62,505 nucleotides of DNA from an uncultured Solirubrobacterales bacterium (GTDB lineage Bacteria > Actinomycetota > Thermoleophilia > Solirubrobacterales > 70-9), in the NCBI GenBank assembly GCA_903939845.1, contig CAJAIJ010000029.1, forward strand, positions 1 to 62,505, read 5' to 3'. This document shows positions 7,856-16,973 of the stretch, in pieces. The position numbers and the translations under genes are program-made. The number at the start of each line of letters is the position of its first letter. Positions within the stretch are counted from its first letter, which is position 1. The notes below the pieces were generated by a model, which saw only the letters and a list, made by a program, of their open reading frames with translations, was not told the origin of the DNA and searched no databases.

Positions 7856-8836
7856 ATGGCCGAGGCCATACCCCCGGGAACGAGAGACGTCCTCCCTGAG
7901 GAGATGAGAGAGATCAGGGCGATTCAGGCTGCCCTTCTCTCATCTTTCGCCGAGGGCGGCTACCAGGAGGTCAGGACTCCGACGATCGAGTACGCCGAGG
8001 TTGTCGAGAGAGCTGAGGTCGGAGATGCCGGTGCCTACCGGTTCCTCGACGACCGAGGCGACCTCCTCGCGCTCCGAAACGACATGACGGTCCCGATCGC
8101 GAGGCTGGTCTCCTCCCGGCTGGCGGGCGAGGACGGTCCATGGCGTCTCTGCTATTTCGCGAATTCGTTTCGTCCGGCTGCGCCGAAGAGGGCAGAGCTG
8201 AGGGAGTTTGGCCAGGCCGGGATCGAACTTTTCGGACTCGGTGGGCTCGAAGGCATTTCGGAGGTCCTGCGGGTTCTCTACGGCAGCCTCGACTCCGTTG
8301 GCCTCGACCGCGCCGTCGTCGGCCTCGGTGATGCCGGACTGTGGTCCGGAGTCCTCGAGGACCTGGGAGTTTCACCACCCGTCGGTGCCCAGACGTCCGA
8401 TTATCTTCGTCGCGGCGACCTCGTCGGCCTCGAGGCCGTTCTGCACACCGACGGCGATCTCGCGCGGGAAGAGGTCGACGTGGCCATGTCGGTGGTCCGG
8501 ATGAGGGGCGGCATCGAGGTCATCGAAGAGGCTCGCTCCCTCACGGGGGAGGCCTGCGCCGGCCCTCTCGATCGGATCGAGAGCGCTCTTGGCAGAGCAC
8601 TCGAGACCGGTGGAGGCAGAACTGTGACGGTCGACCTCGGTATGGCGAGGGAGCTCGGCTACTACACCGGAGAGATCCTGGAAATCTACGAACCGGCCGT
8701 CGGGCGAGTCGTGGGGGCCGGTGGCCGTTATGACGGCTTGATGAAGGGGTTCGGCCTTGACGTCCCTGCGGCAGGTTTCTCCCTATATACGGAACGTATC
8801 CACGAGGCTCGCCTGGAGGCCGGGATCGATGGCTGA
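7856..8836 (+). CDS. hisZ: ATP phosphoribosyltransferase regulatory subunit HisZ
   Basis: A 326-aa protein resembling class II histidyl-tRNA synthetase but shorter and lacking an anticodon-binding domain. It opens with IPPGTRDVLPEE, has LRNDMTVPIARLV and a late GAGGRYDGLMKGFG. HisZ has no synthetase activity; it binds short-form HisG and makes it active and feedback-sensitive to histidine. The following short hisG overlaps by 8 bases, confirming the pairing. The ATG at 7856, with GAGG just upstream and 4 bases after the murA stop, is preferred to an upstream in-frame extension inside murA. Confidence 0.93.
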   Translation: MAEAIPPGTRDVLPEEMREIRAIQAALLSSFAEGGYQEVRTPTIEYAEVVERAEVGDAGAYRFLDDRGDLLALRNDMTVPIARLVSSRLAGEDGPWRLCYFANSFRPAAPKRAELREFGQAGIELFGLGGLEGISEVLRVLYGSLDSVGLDRAVVGLGDAGLWSGVLEDLGVSPPVGAQTSDYLRRGDLVGLEAVLHTDGDLAREEVDVAMSVVRMRGGIEVIEEARSLTGEACAGPLDRIESALGRALETGGGRTVTVDLGMARELGYYTGEILEIYEPAVGRVVGAGGRYDGLMKGFGLDVPAAGFSLYTERIHEARLEAGIDG

Positions 8837-9500
8837 TGAGGCGACATCTCGTGCTGGCGGAGATGATGGGCTGACCCTGGCCGTTCCGCGCGGATCACTC
8901 TTCGGTGAAGTCGCCGACCTTCTCGATGCTGCCGGAGTGGATACCGCGGGTCCTCGCTCTGACAGTCGTTCGCTTCTGTTCGAGGCCGGTGGAATGACCT
9001 TGATCACGGTGAGGCCCTCCGACGTTCCGACCTATGTCCAGTCCGGTGCCGCCGACCTCGGGATAACCGGTAAGGACGTCCTCAGCGAGCAGGCAGACCG
9101 GGAGGTCGTAGAGCTCCTCGACCTCGGCATCGGCCCCTGCAGGATGGTTCTGGCCGCCCGTGAGGGGGATCCCGGGCCTGACGAGCACGAGAGGAAGCTC
9201 GGGATGATGAGAATCGCAACCAAGTATCCGAACATCACGAACTCCTGGTTCGCGAAGCGTGGTCGGCAGGTAGAGATCGTTGAAATCAAGGGCTCCGTGG
9301 AGCTTGCTCCCCTGGTCGGCCTTGCCGACGCGATCGTCGATCTCGTAGCAACCGGCCGAACCCTGGCCGAGAACGGCCTCGAGGTCCGGGAGGAGATACT
9401 TGAGAGCACGGCCCGACTGATTGCCAACGATGTCTCCTACCGACTGAAGGCGCGGGAAATCGATTCCTTCGCAGCGCGCCTGTCGGAGGCGATTGCATGA
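8829..9500 (+). CDS. hisG: ATP phosphoribosyltransferase, short form
   Basis: A 223-aa HisG catalysing ATP + PRPP to phosphoribosyl-ATP, the first step of histidine synthesis. It has LAVPRGSLF, SGAADLGITGKDVL and the PRPP loop DLVATGRTLAENGL. It lacks the C-terminal ACT-like regulatory domain of long HisG, which fits the adjacent hisZ. The ATG overlaps the end of hisZ and the stop overlaps hisD by ATGA. Confidence 0.96.
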   Translation: MADEATSRAGGDDGLTLAVPRGSLFGEVADLLDAAGVDTAGPRSDSRSLLFEAGGMTLITVRPSDVPTYVQSGAADLGITGKDVLSEQADREVVELLDLGIGPCRMVLAAREGDPGPDEHERKLGMMRIATKYPNITNSWFAKRGRQVEIVEIKGSVELAPLVGLADAIVDLVATGRTLAENGLEVREEILESTARLIANDVSYRLKAREIDSFAARLSEAIA

Positions 9501-10768
9501 GGCCGGTGAGGGTGGAGTGGACCTCGGCCCGGCAGGTGGCGGAAGAAGTCCTCGCCGCCTCACTGGACGAAGCCCCTTCCGTCGAAGTTGAACCGATTCG
9601 AAGGGCGGTCGAACAACGGGGCGATGCCGCGCTGATCGAACTCACGAACCGTTTCGATGCGACCGACACCGGTATTCGGTCGGTCGTCGTCCAGGGTGTG
9701 GAGGTCGAGGCAGCTGCGGATTCGCTCGAATCGGGACTGAAGGAGGCCATTCTCCTGGCGATCGAGAACGTCCGAGCCGTGGCCGAAGCCCAGGTCAACG
9801 TGGGAGAGAAAACGGTCGAGATGCCACAGGGGCACACGGTGATCGTCGGAGAAGTCCCGGTCGGCGCGGCCGCCATCTATGCGCCTGGCGGTCGAAAGAG
9901 CTATCCGTCATCCGTCGTGATGGGCGCCGTGACGGCCCGGGCCGCCGGGGTCGAGAGGGTGGCCCTGGCCAGCCCGCCAGGGCCTGACGGGAGAGTCGAT
10001 CCAGTCACACTCGCCGCGGCTTCACTTTGTGGGGTCGACGAGGTTTATGCGGTCGGCGGGGCCCAGGCGATCTACGCGCTGGCCCTCGGTACGGAGTCGA
10101 TACAGCCGGTCGACGTCATCGTCGGTCCCGGAAACACCTGGGTTCAGGAGGCCAAGAAGGATGTCTTTGGTGAGGTTGGCATCGACTCGCCCGCGGGGCC
10201 ATCCGACATCACGGTCGTCTTCGGCCCCGAAGCCGACGTCGAACCGTTGGCGCTCGATCTCTGCGCGCAGGCCGAGCACGGCGTCGAAAGCCCTCTCACG
10301 GCGATAGCGGTAGGAGGTGCCGACCTGGGGCCGCTGATCGAAGAGGTCGATCGGATCGCTGCCGGCCAGTCGACGGTCAATGACTGTCTCCTCTTTCTGG
10401 TCGAGGCTCCCTCGAACCGGGACTGTCTGGAGCTGATCCAACTCACGGCCCCTGAGCACCTCGAGCTCGTGGGGGCGGAGGCCGAGTCCCTGGCGCCCGA
10501 GGTCACCACGGCTGGATGCGTCTTCGTGGGTCCTTTTTCCGCCACGGCCTTCGGTGACTACGTCGCGGGCTCCAACCACGTACTTCCTACCGGTGGCGCC
10601 GGGAGAACTTTCGGCCCACTCTCACCGTCCGCCTTCCGCCGCTCGACTTCGCGGGTAATCTTGGACGAAGGTTCGGCTTCTGATCTGGCAGGAGCCGTCG
10701 AGGCGCTGTCGGAAGCTGAGGGGCTCCCGGTTCACGGTCTCTCGGCAAGGGCACGAGCCCCCAGATAG
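9497..10768 (+). CDS. hisD: Histidinol dehydrogenase
   Basis: A 423-aa zinc and NAD-dependent enzyme that oxidises L-histidinol to L-histidine in the last two steps. Visible signatures are YAPGGRKSYPSSV, VGPGNTWVQEAKK, DSPAGPSDI, the QAEHG zinc-binding segment, TAPEHLEL and GSNHVLPTGG. Length is normal for HisD. The start overlaps the hisG stop (ATGA). A 30-nt gap with a good Shine-Dalgarno follows before hisB. Confidence 0.96.
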   Translation: MRPVRVEWTSARQVAEEVLAASLDEAPSVEVEPIRRAVEQRGDAALIELTNRFDATDTGIRSVVVQGVEVEAAADSLESGLKEAILLAIENVRAVAEAQVNVGEKTVEMPQGHTVIVGEVPVGAAAIYAPGGRKSYPSSVVMGAVTARAAGVERVALASPPGPDGRVDPVTLAAASLCGVDEVYAVGGAQAIYALALGTESIQPVDVIVGPGNTWVQEAKKDVFGEVGIDSPAGPSDITVVFGPEADVEPLALDLCAQAEHGVESPLTAIAVGGADLGPLIEEVDRIAAGQSTVNDCLLFLVEAPSNRDCLELIQLTAPEHLELVGAEAESLAPEVTTAGCVFVGPFSATAFGDYVAGSNHVLPTGGAGRTFGPLSPSAFRRSTSRVILDEGSASDLAGAVEALSEAEGLPVHGLSARARAPR

Positions 10769-10798
10769 GGGGCCGCTCCCCACGGAGGTTTGATCTAC

Positions 10799-11389
10799 AT
10801 GAACAGAACTGCGACAAAAACCCGAAAGACTGGAGAGACCGAGGTCACGGTCGAGCTCGCGATCGGCCCTGGCCAGTCGGGCTTCCAGACCGGGGTGGGG
10901 TTCTTCGATCACATGCTCGAGCTCCTGTCGAGACACTCCGGCATCGCCTTGAAGGTCGAAGCTACCGGTGACCTCGAGACGGGTTCACACCACACCGTCG
11001 AAGACACCGGAATCGTCATCGGCCAGGCTCTCGATGAGGCTCTCGGAGATCGCAGGGGCATCAGGCGCTATGGATCCGCCCTCATCCCGATGGACGAGTC
11101 GCTCGCCGAATGTGCGATCGACCTGTCGGGGCGCAGTGCCGTCGTATTTCGCGGCGAGATTCCCCCTGGCGAGATCGCTGGATTCGAGACCGAGCTGACC
11201 AGGGAGTTCTTCGAGGCTGTGGCCAGGGAATCGGGAATGACCCTGCACATCGAGATCCGTTACGGGGAGAACACCCACCACCGGATCGAAGCCGTGTTCA
11301 AATCCTTCGCGAGGGCGCTCCGCGCGGCTGTGGCGATCGATCCGGACGAACCGGGCATCCCGAGCACCAAAGGCACCCTGAGTAGTTGA
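10799..11389 (+). CDS. hisB: Imidazoleglycerol-phosphate dehydratase
   Basis: A 196-aa monofunctional IGPD that dehydrates imidazoleglycerol phosphate, using Mn bound by duplicated His-rich motifs: FFDHMLELLSRHSG, GSHHTVEDTG and NTHHRIEAVFKSFARAL. There is no phosphatase domain, unlike the bifunctional enterobacterial HisB. The ATG at 10799 lies 10 nt after GGAGG; an in-frame TTG at 10790 is too close to the Shine-Dalgarno. Confidence 0.95.
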   Translation: MNRTATKTRKTGETEVTVELAIGPGQSGFQTGVGFFDHMLELLSRHSGIALKVEATGDLETGSHHTVEDTGIVIGQALDEALGDRRGIRRYGSALIPMDESLAECAIDLSGRSAVVFRGEIPPGEIAGFETELTREFFEAVARESGMTLHIEIRYGENTHHRIEAVFKSFARALRAAVAIDPDEPGIPSTKGTLSS

Positions 11390-12027
11390 ATGGATCGCCC
11401 ACTGTCGTGGTCCTCGACTACGGGATGGGAAACCTCCGTTCCGTCGAGAAGGCCCTCGAGAGGTCGGGCGCAAACGTGCTCCGTACCTCCGAGCCGGAGG
11501 CCCTGTCGGAAGCCGACGGCTGCGTTCTGCCGGGAGTAGGCGCCTTCCCGAGGGCGATGGAGAGAATCAGGGCCCTGGGGCTCGATCAAGCGATCAGCGA
11601 GGCCGCCGATCGACAGCTTCCGATACTCGGCATCTGTCTGGGCCTGCAACTCCTCTTCGAGTCGTCGGTCGAGCAGACGGAGACCGAGGGTCTGGGCCTG
11701 CTCGAAGGCACCGTCCTGCCGCTGCCAGCAGACGGCCGGAAGGTTCCCCACATCGGGTGGGCCGAGGTCGATTGGGTCGGAGATGGCGCCCTGATCGACG
11801 GAATCCCGTCGGGCGAGGCCTTCTATTTCGTCCACTCCTATGCGGTCTCGCCGTCGAAATCCGACATCCTCGGGACTGCAAGTTATGGCTCCAGATTCGT
11901 CTGCGCGGCACGGAAGGGCTCGGTGGCCGGGGTGCAGTTTCATCCCGAGAAATCGAGCGCGGCCGGACTCCGGCTCCTCGGAAACTTCGTCGGCATGGCG
12001 TCGGGTGGTCCCGGGGGTCCGAAGTGA
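11386..12027 (+). CDS. hisH: Imidazole glycerol phosphate synthase, glutaminase subunit
   Basis: A 213-aa class I glutamine amidotransferase that feeds ammonia to HisF. The catalytic Cys is in GICLGLQLLFE, the His and Glu are in GVQFHPEKS, and the oxyanion region is PGVGAFPRAM. The likely start is TTG at 11386, overlapping the hisB stop as TTGA; a slightly later GTG is possible. The stop overlaps hisA as GTGA. HisH and HisF are both in this operon, separated by hisA. Confidence 0.93.
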   Translation: MNGSPTVVVLDYGMGNLRSVEKALERSGANVLRTSEPEALSEADGCVLPGVGAFPRAMERIRALGLDQAISEAADRQLPILGICLGLQLLFESSVEQTETEGLGLLEGTVLPLPADGRKVPHIGWAEVDWVGDGALIDGIPSGEAFYFVHSYAVSPSKSDILGTASYGSRFVCAARKGSVAGVQFHPEKSSAAGLRLLGNFVGMASGGPGGPK

Positions 12028-12752
12028 TCGTCATTCCGGCCATAGACATCCTCGGCGGCCGTGCGGTTCGCCTTCACAAGGGTGAATACGACGCCTCGAC
12101 CGTCTACGAAGACGATCCGCTCGAGGCGGCAACCCGCTGGGTAGAACAGGGAGCAGAGCTCCTTCACGTTGTGGACCTCGACGGGGCTCGCGAAGGGAGG
12201 GCGGTCAACCTGTCGGGAGTCGGCGCGATCGCTTCGGAACTGGGCGTACCGGTCCAGTCCGGAGGCGGAGTTCGTGATCTGCAGACCGTGGAGAATCTGC
12301 TCGAAGCTGGAGTAAGCAGGGTCGTTCTGGGGACCGCCGCCATCGGCGACCCGGACTTCTTTGTCAGGGCCGTCGAGTTTGCCGGGGCCGAACGGATCGT
12401 TGTTGCAGTCGACGCCCGCTCCGGAGAGGTCTCCGTTCATGGCTGGACCGAGGGTTCAGGGATTCCGGTCACCGATGCGGTCAGAAGTCTCGACGATCAG
12501 GGCGCCCGGAGGTTCCTCTTCACCGCGATCGAGACCGACGGCACGATGGAGGGCCCCGACCTCTCGAGCCTGGCCCTCGTCGCAAACACCACCGAGCATC
12601 CCGTCATCGCTTCGGGCGGCGTCGGTTCCCTCTCCGACCTCGAGTCACTGGCAGAGGGTGCCCCGCAGAACGTAGAGGCCGTCATCGTGGGAAAGGCGCT
12701 CTATGAGGGGCGGTTCACCGTTACCGAAGCGATCGAGGCCGCACGGAGATGA
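12024..12752 (+). CDS. hisA: ProFAR isomerase (HisA)
   Basis: A 242-aa (beta/alpha)8 barrel isomerising ProFAR to PRFAR. It has [17 protein letters not shown] with the catalytic Asp, VDLDGAREG, the phosphate loops SGGGVRD and [11 protein letters not shown], and [11 protein letters not shown]. The GTG start overlaps the hisH stop and the stop overlaps hisF. In actinobacteria lacking trpF a HisA may be bifunctional (PriA). trpF is not in the window, so that role cannot be judged here. Confidence 0.94.
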   Translation: MIVIPAIDILGGRAVRLHKGEYDASTVYEDDPLEAATRWVEQGAELLHVVDLDGAREGRAVNLSGVGAIASELGVPVQSGGGVRDLQTVENLLEAGVSRVVLGTAAIGDPDFFVRAVEFAGAERIVVAVDARSGEVSVHGWTEGSGIPVTDAVRSLDDQGARRFLFTAIETDGTMEGPDLSSLALVANTTEHPVIASGGVGSLSDLESLAEGAPQNVEAVIVGKALYEGRFTVTEAIEAARR

Positions 12753-13522
12753 GTGAGCTCAAGCGCGTCATTGCCTGCCTGGACGTCGATTCCGGCCGGG
12801 TCGTCAAGGGGACGAACTTCGTCGACATCAGGGATGCCGGTGACCCGGTCGAGCTCGCCTCTCGATATGACGCGGAGGGTGCAGATGAGATCGTCTTCCT
12901 CGACATCACTGCCTCCCACGAGGGTCGAGACACGATTGTCGAGCTCGCACGGAGGGCGGCCGACGAGGTCTTCGTCCCTTTTACGATCGGTGGAGGCATC
13001 AGGACCGTCGACGATGCGAGGGCGGTTCTCGATGCCGGGGCCGACAAGGTTTCGGTCAACTCGGCGGCGATCGAGCGGCCCGAGCTGATCACCGAGCTTG
13101 CCGAGAACTTCGGCTCCCAGTGCGTCGTGCTCGCCATCGACGCCAGGCTCGAAGGAGAGCGGTATGTAGTCCACACGCACGGTGGTCGCCGGTCGACCGA
13201 TCTCGAGGCGGCCGCCTGGGCGGCCGAAGGGGTCGGCCTCGGAGCGGGGGAGATTCTGTTGACGAGCATGGATCGGGACGGGACCAACGATGGTTACGAG
13301 ATCGAGTTGACACGGAAGGTGGCAGAGGCCGTCCCGGTGCCCGTGATCGCCTCCGGCGGGGCCGGTGAGCCGGCCGACCTCGTCGAGGCCCTCAAGGAGG
13401 GTCGGGCCGATGCCGTCCTGTGCGCGTCGATTTTCCACTACGGCAGCTACTCGGTTGACGATGCCAAGTCCGAGATCCAGAACGCGGGAATCCCGGTGAG
13501 GCGAACACACACCAGGACCTGA
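12749..13522 (+). CDS. hisF: Imidazole glycerol phosphate synthase, cyclase subunit
   Basis: A 257-aa barrel that uses ammonia from HisH to turn PRFAR into imidazoleglycerol phosphate and AICAR. It shows [15 protein letters not shown] with catalytic D11, [18 protein letters not shown] with the second Asp, and ASGGAGEP. The start overlaps the hisA stop as ATGA. No hisC, hisE or hisI follows, so the pathway is completed elsewhere in the genome. Confidence 0.95.
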   Translation: MSELKRVIACLDVDSGRVVKGTNFVDIRDAGDPVELASRYDAEGADEIVFLDITASHEGRDTIVELARRAADEVFVPFTIGGGIRTVDDARAVLDAGADKVSVNSAAIERPELITELAENFGSQCVVLAIDARLEGERYVVHTHGGRRSTDLEAAAWAAEGVGLGAGEILLTSMDRDGTNDGYEIELTRKVAEAVPVPVIASGGAGEPADLVEALKEGRADAVLCASIFHYGSYSVDDAKSEIQNAGIPVRRTHTRT

Positions 13523-13587
13523 TGCGGGGACACCCGGGAGGCGGTGATCGACCGTCCGCGTGCAGGATCATGGTACGAAGAGGGCAC

Positions 13588-14718
13588 ATGGCATCCCATC
13601 GAAGAGAGATCGATCCAGAGCGAGTCACCGGGTTCGTCGCCTCTGACCCGGTCGTTCGCAAAGTTCTGGAGGCTGCGAGTGATGTCCCGCTCTATCTCGT
13701 CGGTGGATCTGTCCGGGATCTTCTGGTGGGCCGATCTCCTTCCGAACTCGACTTCGTAGCGGAGGGTCCCGTCTCGGGAATTGCAACGGCACTCGACCCG
13801 GAGGCAAGAGTCCACCAGGAGTTCGGAACTGCCGAGGTTTCAGTCGAGGGCTACCCGGTAGACCTCGCCGAGGCGAGGAGGGAGACGTATTCGGCTCCCG
13901 GTGCTCTTCCAGTGGTGGAGCCGGCCGACCTCGACTCGGACCTCGCAAGACGGGATTTTTCGATCAACGCGATCGCAGTCTCCGTCGGTCTCGACAGAGG
14001 CCTGCTCGACCCCTTTGGAGGCATGCCGGACCTCGAAGCCGGTGTCCTCAGGATCCTCCACGAGGATTCATTCATCGACGATCCCACCAGGGCGCTTCGC
14101 GCCGCCCGATACTGCTCGCGGCTCGACCTCTCTCCGGATTTGGAGACGCTGAGCCGGCTCGAAAGGACCGACCTCTCGACGGTTTCGAACGACAGGATCG
14201 ACCGCGAGCTCGAACTCATCGCCAGGGAGGTTCATCCCGCAGAGGCGCTAGCTCTCCTGTCCTCGTGGGGTCTTCTGGATGTTCAGCCGGACGCCCTTTC
14301 GCTTTCGGCCGAAGCCTTCCGAATGGTGCGTGGGGGGCCCTGGAGCGCGATCTGCTCCGAACGAGAGTTGATCCGGGGTCTTCTTTCGCCGGCCGTTCTC
14401 GACGCTGCCCGAGCACTAGTGGCACCGCCGGGGAGCGATTGGGACTGTTATCGGGCAGCTCGGTCCGCCGATTCTGTCGCCCTCGTTCTGGCCTGCGCCG
14501 CGGGTTCCGCCTGGGTCCAGAGATGGCCGGAGGAATGGATCGATCTCCAGCTTCATATTTCCGGTGACGATCTGATCGAGGCCGGTCTTCCGGAGGGCCC
14601 CGCCGTCGGGGCCGGCCTGGAGGCGGCCATGAGGGATCGGCTCCTGAACGGCGACGGCGGGAGGGAGCGGGAGCTCTCCATCGCTCTTCAGGGGAACGGT
14701 GGAAGTGGGCCTGGCTGA
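13588..14718 (+). CDS. CCA-adding enzyme / poly(A) polymerase family protein
   Basis: A 376-aa class II nucleotidyltransferase. The head domain has LVGGSVRDLLVGRSPSELDF (Gly motif then acidic residues), then LARRDFSINAIAV and DDPTRALRAARY. The family adds or repairs the 3' CCA of tRNA, or acts as a poly(A) polymerase; sequence alone does not separate these. The C-terminal part is poorly conserved and lacks a clear HD domain. The ATG at 13588 follows GAAGAGGG at a good distance; an ATG at 13570 is an alternative. It sits 65 nt after hisF and overlaps pgeF by 20 bases. Confidence 0.8.
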   Translation: MASHRREIDPERVTGFVASDPVVRKVLEAASDVPLYLVGGSVRDLLVGRSPSELDFVAEGPVSGIATALDPEARVHQEFGTAEVSVEGYPVDLAEARRETYSAPGALPVVEPADLDSDLARRDFSINAIAVSVGLDRGLLDPFGGMPDLEAGVLRILHEDSFIDDPTRALRAARYCSRLDLSPDLETLSRLERTDLSTVSNDRIDRELELIAREVHPAEALALLSSWGLLDVQPDALSLSAEAFRMVRGGPWSAICSERELIRGLLSPAVLDAARALVAPPGSDWDCYRAARSADSVALVLACAAGSAWVQRWPEEWIDLQLHISGDDLIEAGLPEGPAVGAGLEAAMRDRLLNGDGGRERELSIALQGNGGSGPG

Positions 14719-15487
14719 TCTCCCGGAAGGATTCGAGCTGAAGACACGCGACGGTGTTGCCTGGCTCGAGCATGTCCTTGGCGGCAATCGCGCGATCTTC
14801 TCCTTGAAGGGATTGCCCGGCGATCCCGAGATCGATGGGCCCCTGGACCTCGGCAGAACCCTTGTGGCTCCCAACCGGCAACAGATCCTTGGCCGGCGGA
14901 AGCTCTATCGAGCGGTCGGCATCGATGAGCTCGAGGTTCGGCTCGTTCGCCAGGTCCATGGCCACCGGATCCTCGCCCTCGGGGATCTCGATTCCGTTTC
15001 AGTTGGAGCCGCTACCGGGGCCTCTACCCCGGATCTCGAGGCGGATGGCTTCTTTCTTCCAATCGATCAGGGCCTCGACCTCGTCCCGGCGATAGTGACC
15101 GCTGACTGCCTACCTGTAGTCGTTTCAGGACCAATCGGAATCGCCCTGCTCCACCTTGGCTGGAGGGGCCTTGCATCACCCATGCTGGAGCGAGCTGTCG
15201 AGATGACCGGTGGAGGGGAGGCGCTGATCGGCCCGGGGATCGGGCCCTGTTGCTACGAGGTCGGGGGCGAGGTCTTCGAGGCCCTCGGACTCGATCGAAC
15301 CGGCGCAGTCGGCCCGCTGGATCTGGCCTTGGCTGCGACAACGAGATTAGAAGCGGCCGGCATAGGGAAAGTCGTGTCGGTCGACCTCTGCACCTCCTGC
15401 GAGGAGGATCTGTTCTTCTCCCATCGAAGGGAGGGAGAGCCCGCGGGTCGGCAAATGAGCATGGTCGTGCCCGTCCCGGGGGCCTGA
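14699..15487 (+). CDS. pgeF: PgeF/YfiH family purine nucleoside phosphorylase
   Basis: A 262-aa protein of the former laccase-like DUF152 family, now known to act on purine nucleosides and linked to peptidoglycan maintenance. Metal-binding signatures are VTADCLPVVV, LLHLGWRGL and IGPGIGPCCYEVG, with LCTSCEEDLFFSHRR near the C-terminus. The start is GTG inside the previous gene. Lying just before sepF in a murA-led string fits the family's habit of occurring in division and cell wall clusters. Confidence 0.88.
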   Translation: MEVGLADLPEGFELKTRDGVAWLEHVLGGNRAIFSLKGLPGDPEIDGPLDLGRTLVAPNRQQILGRRKLYRAVGIDELEVRLVRQVHGHRILALGDLDSVSVGAATGASTPDLEADGFFLPIDQGLDLVPAIVTADCLPVVVSGPIGIALLHLGWRGLASPMLERAVEMTGGGEALIGPGIGPCCYEVGGEVFEALGLDRTGAVGPLDLALAATTRLEAAGIGKVVSVDLCTSCEEDLFFSHRREGEPAGRQMSMVVPVPGA

Positions 15488-15521
15488 ATCTGATTCGAGC
15501 GGATTTCAGCTTCGGGCGTTT

Positions 15522-15551
15522 TTGGCATTTTGCGAAGATTTGAGTGATAAT
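15522..15551 (+). promoter_or_regulatory. Promoter for sepF
   Basis: TTGGCA (15522-15527) and GATAAT (15546-15551) are separated by 18 nt, about 60 nt before sepF. This is the best sigma-A-like promoter in the 123-nt gap. The predicted leader holds a GGCCCC-GCGT-GGGGCC hairpin (15562-15577) and an AGAGG Shine-Dalgarno. Confidence 0.6.
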
Positions 15552-15610
15552 CAGGACAACCGGCCCCGCGTGGGGCCATCGAACCGCGAGAAGAGGCAGA
15601 AACAGAGCTG

Positions 15611-16144
15611 ATGGCTTTCAAGGACTCCTGGCACCGCGTTCTCGTCTACTTCGGTCTGGCCGAAGAGACCCACGATGACTTTCACGATGACCTCGACCCC
15701 GATTACGGAGACGAGGAATTCAGTCAGTCCGAGCGCAACGGAAGAGGGAAGGTCCGGCGACTGCCAACCGGCCGTCGTGCCCACAGGGATGACATCGACG
15801 ACATCTTCCCCGAGGAGGACGACCCCCGAGGGCGTACCCGCGTGCTCCACTCGGTCACCGACGACGACGTTCAGGTGCATCTTGTCGTCCCAATGAACTT
15901 CAATGACGCCCAGCAGGTCGCAGACCAGTTCAAGCGCGGAGTGCCCGTGATCCTGAACCTTCAGACCACCGACAATGATCTCTCCAAGAGGTTGATCGAT
16001 TTCGGTTCGGGTCTGACCTACGCCCTCGACGGGGGAATGCAACGCATTGCCGAGAAAACCTTCCTCCTCACCCCTCGGAATGTCGAGGTTTCGGCCGAGG
16101 AGAAGGCCCGCCTGATCGACAAGGGTTTCTTCAACCAGTCCTGA
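15611..16144 (+). CDS. sepF: Cell division protein SepF
   Basis: A 177-aa SepF that anchors and bundles FtsZ at the septum. It has an N-terminal amphipathic membrane-binding stretch (FKDSWHRVLVYFGL), an acidic Asp/Glu-rich linker to about residue 80, and the conserved C-terminal core (VHLVVPMNFNDAQQVADQF, VILNLQ, RLIDFGSGLTYAL). The following proC and yggT genes are the typical actinobacterial and firmicute neighbours in the dcw region, although ftsZ is not in the window. Confidence 0.95.
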   Translation: MAFKDSWHRVLVYFGLAEETHDDFHDDLDPDYGDEEFSQSERNGRGKVRRLPTGRRAHRDDIDDIFPEEDDPRGRTRVLHSVTDDDVQVHLVVPMNFNDAQQVADQFKRGVPVILNLQTTDNDLSKRLIDFGSGLTYALDGGMQRIAEKTFLLTPRNVEVSAEEKARLIDKGFFNQS

Positions 16145-16182
16145 TCGGTTCGTCCTTCCACCTTCGGGGCTCTGCGTCCCGT

Positions 16183-16188
16183 TAGGAT
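16183..16188 (+). promoter_or_regulatory. -10 element, leaderless start of proC
   Basis: TAGGAT ends exactly 6 nt before the proC ATG, the spacing expected when transcription begins at the start codon. AGGA inside it could also act as a weak Shine-Dalgarno, so leadered translation from an upstream transcript is not excluded. Confidence 0.5.
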
Positions 16189-16194
16189 CGCTGC

Positions 16195-16968
16195 ATGGTC
16201 ATCGGCTTCCTCGGCGCAGGCAACATGGCGGCTGCAATGGCCCGCGGTTGGGCCTCGGCCGGGAACGAGGGTCCCTCGAAGATGCTCTTCACCGACGGAG
16301 GGTCCGGTAGGGCCGCGATCCTGGCTGCAGAAGTAGGTGGGGAGGCCCTCGCGGACAACCGGGAACTCGTCGCCGCGTCAGACGTGGTCATCCTCGCCTT
16401 CTCACCTGGTCAGCTCGGCGAGATCGCTGCCGAACTGGAGCCCCCGGAGATCGTGGTCTCGCTGCTCGGGGCTACACCGCTGGACCGGCTCAGTGACGCG
16501 TTTCCCGAGGCCGGCGTCATTCGACTGATGCCGAACCTCGGAGTCGAGGTCGGCAAGGGCGTCATCTGCGTCGCAGAGGCAGGTCCGGAATCACCGGCAG
16601 CACATGAACGAATCTTCTCCGCTCTGGAGTTGCTCGGATCCGTCGTTCCTCTGAAGGATTCTCTGATGGACGCCGCTACGGCGCTGATGGGCTGTTCGCC
16701 GGCCTACTTTGCGCAGGTCGCACAGGCTCTCGCCGACGTCGGGGCCGACGAGGGTCTCCCACCCGACGTAGCGATCGAGATCGTCGCCGAGTCGATGGCA
16801 GGCACCGCCGAGCTTCTCGGCCGTCGGACTCCGTTCGAGATTTCCGTGGCCGTTGCCCACCCCGGGGGTTCCACGGAGGCCGGCCTCGAGGCGCTCGAAG
16901 CGAGTGGGGGCATGGGCGCATTCCGGGCGGCGGCGGAGGCATCCCTCGAGAGAATGAGGAAGGTCTGA
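16195..16968 (+). CDS. proC: Pyrroline-5-carboxylate reductase
   Basis: A 257-aa NAD(P)H-dependent reductase for the last step of proline synthesis. The Rossmann motif is IGFLGAGNMAAAMARG, followed by IRLMPNLGVEVGKGV, and the C-terminal dimer region has AVAHPGGSTEAGLEALEASG. Length is normal. It lies 50 nt after sepF and 5 nt before yggT, in the sepF-proC-yggT arrangement common near division genes. Confidence 0.93.
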   Translation: MVIGFLGAGNMAAAMARGWASAGNEGPSKMLFTDGGSGRAAILAAEVGGEALADNRELVAASDVVILAFSPGQLGEIAAELEPPEIVVSLLGATPLDRLSDAFPEAGVIRLMPNLGVEVGKGVICVAEAGPESPAAHERIFSALELLGSVVPLKDSLMDAATALMGCSPAYFAQVAQALADVGADEGLPPDVAIEIVAESMAGTAELLGRRTPFEISVAVAHPGGSTEAGLEALEASGGMGAFRAAAEASLERMRKV

Positions 16969-16973
16969 TTCCG

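Noticed and set aside
15562-15577. GGCCCC-GCGT-GGGGCC hairpin as a terminator after pgeF
   Set aside because: It lies after the sepF promoter candidate and has no T-tract, so it is more likely in the sepF leader.
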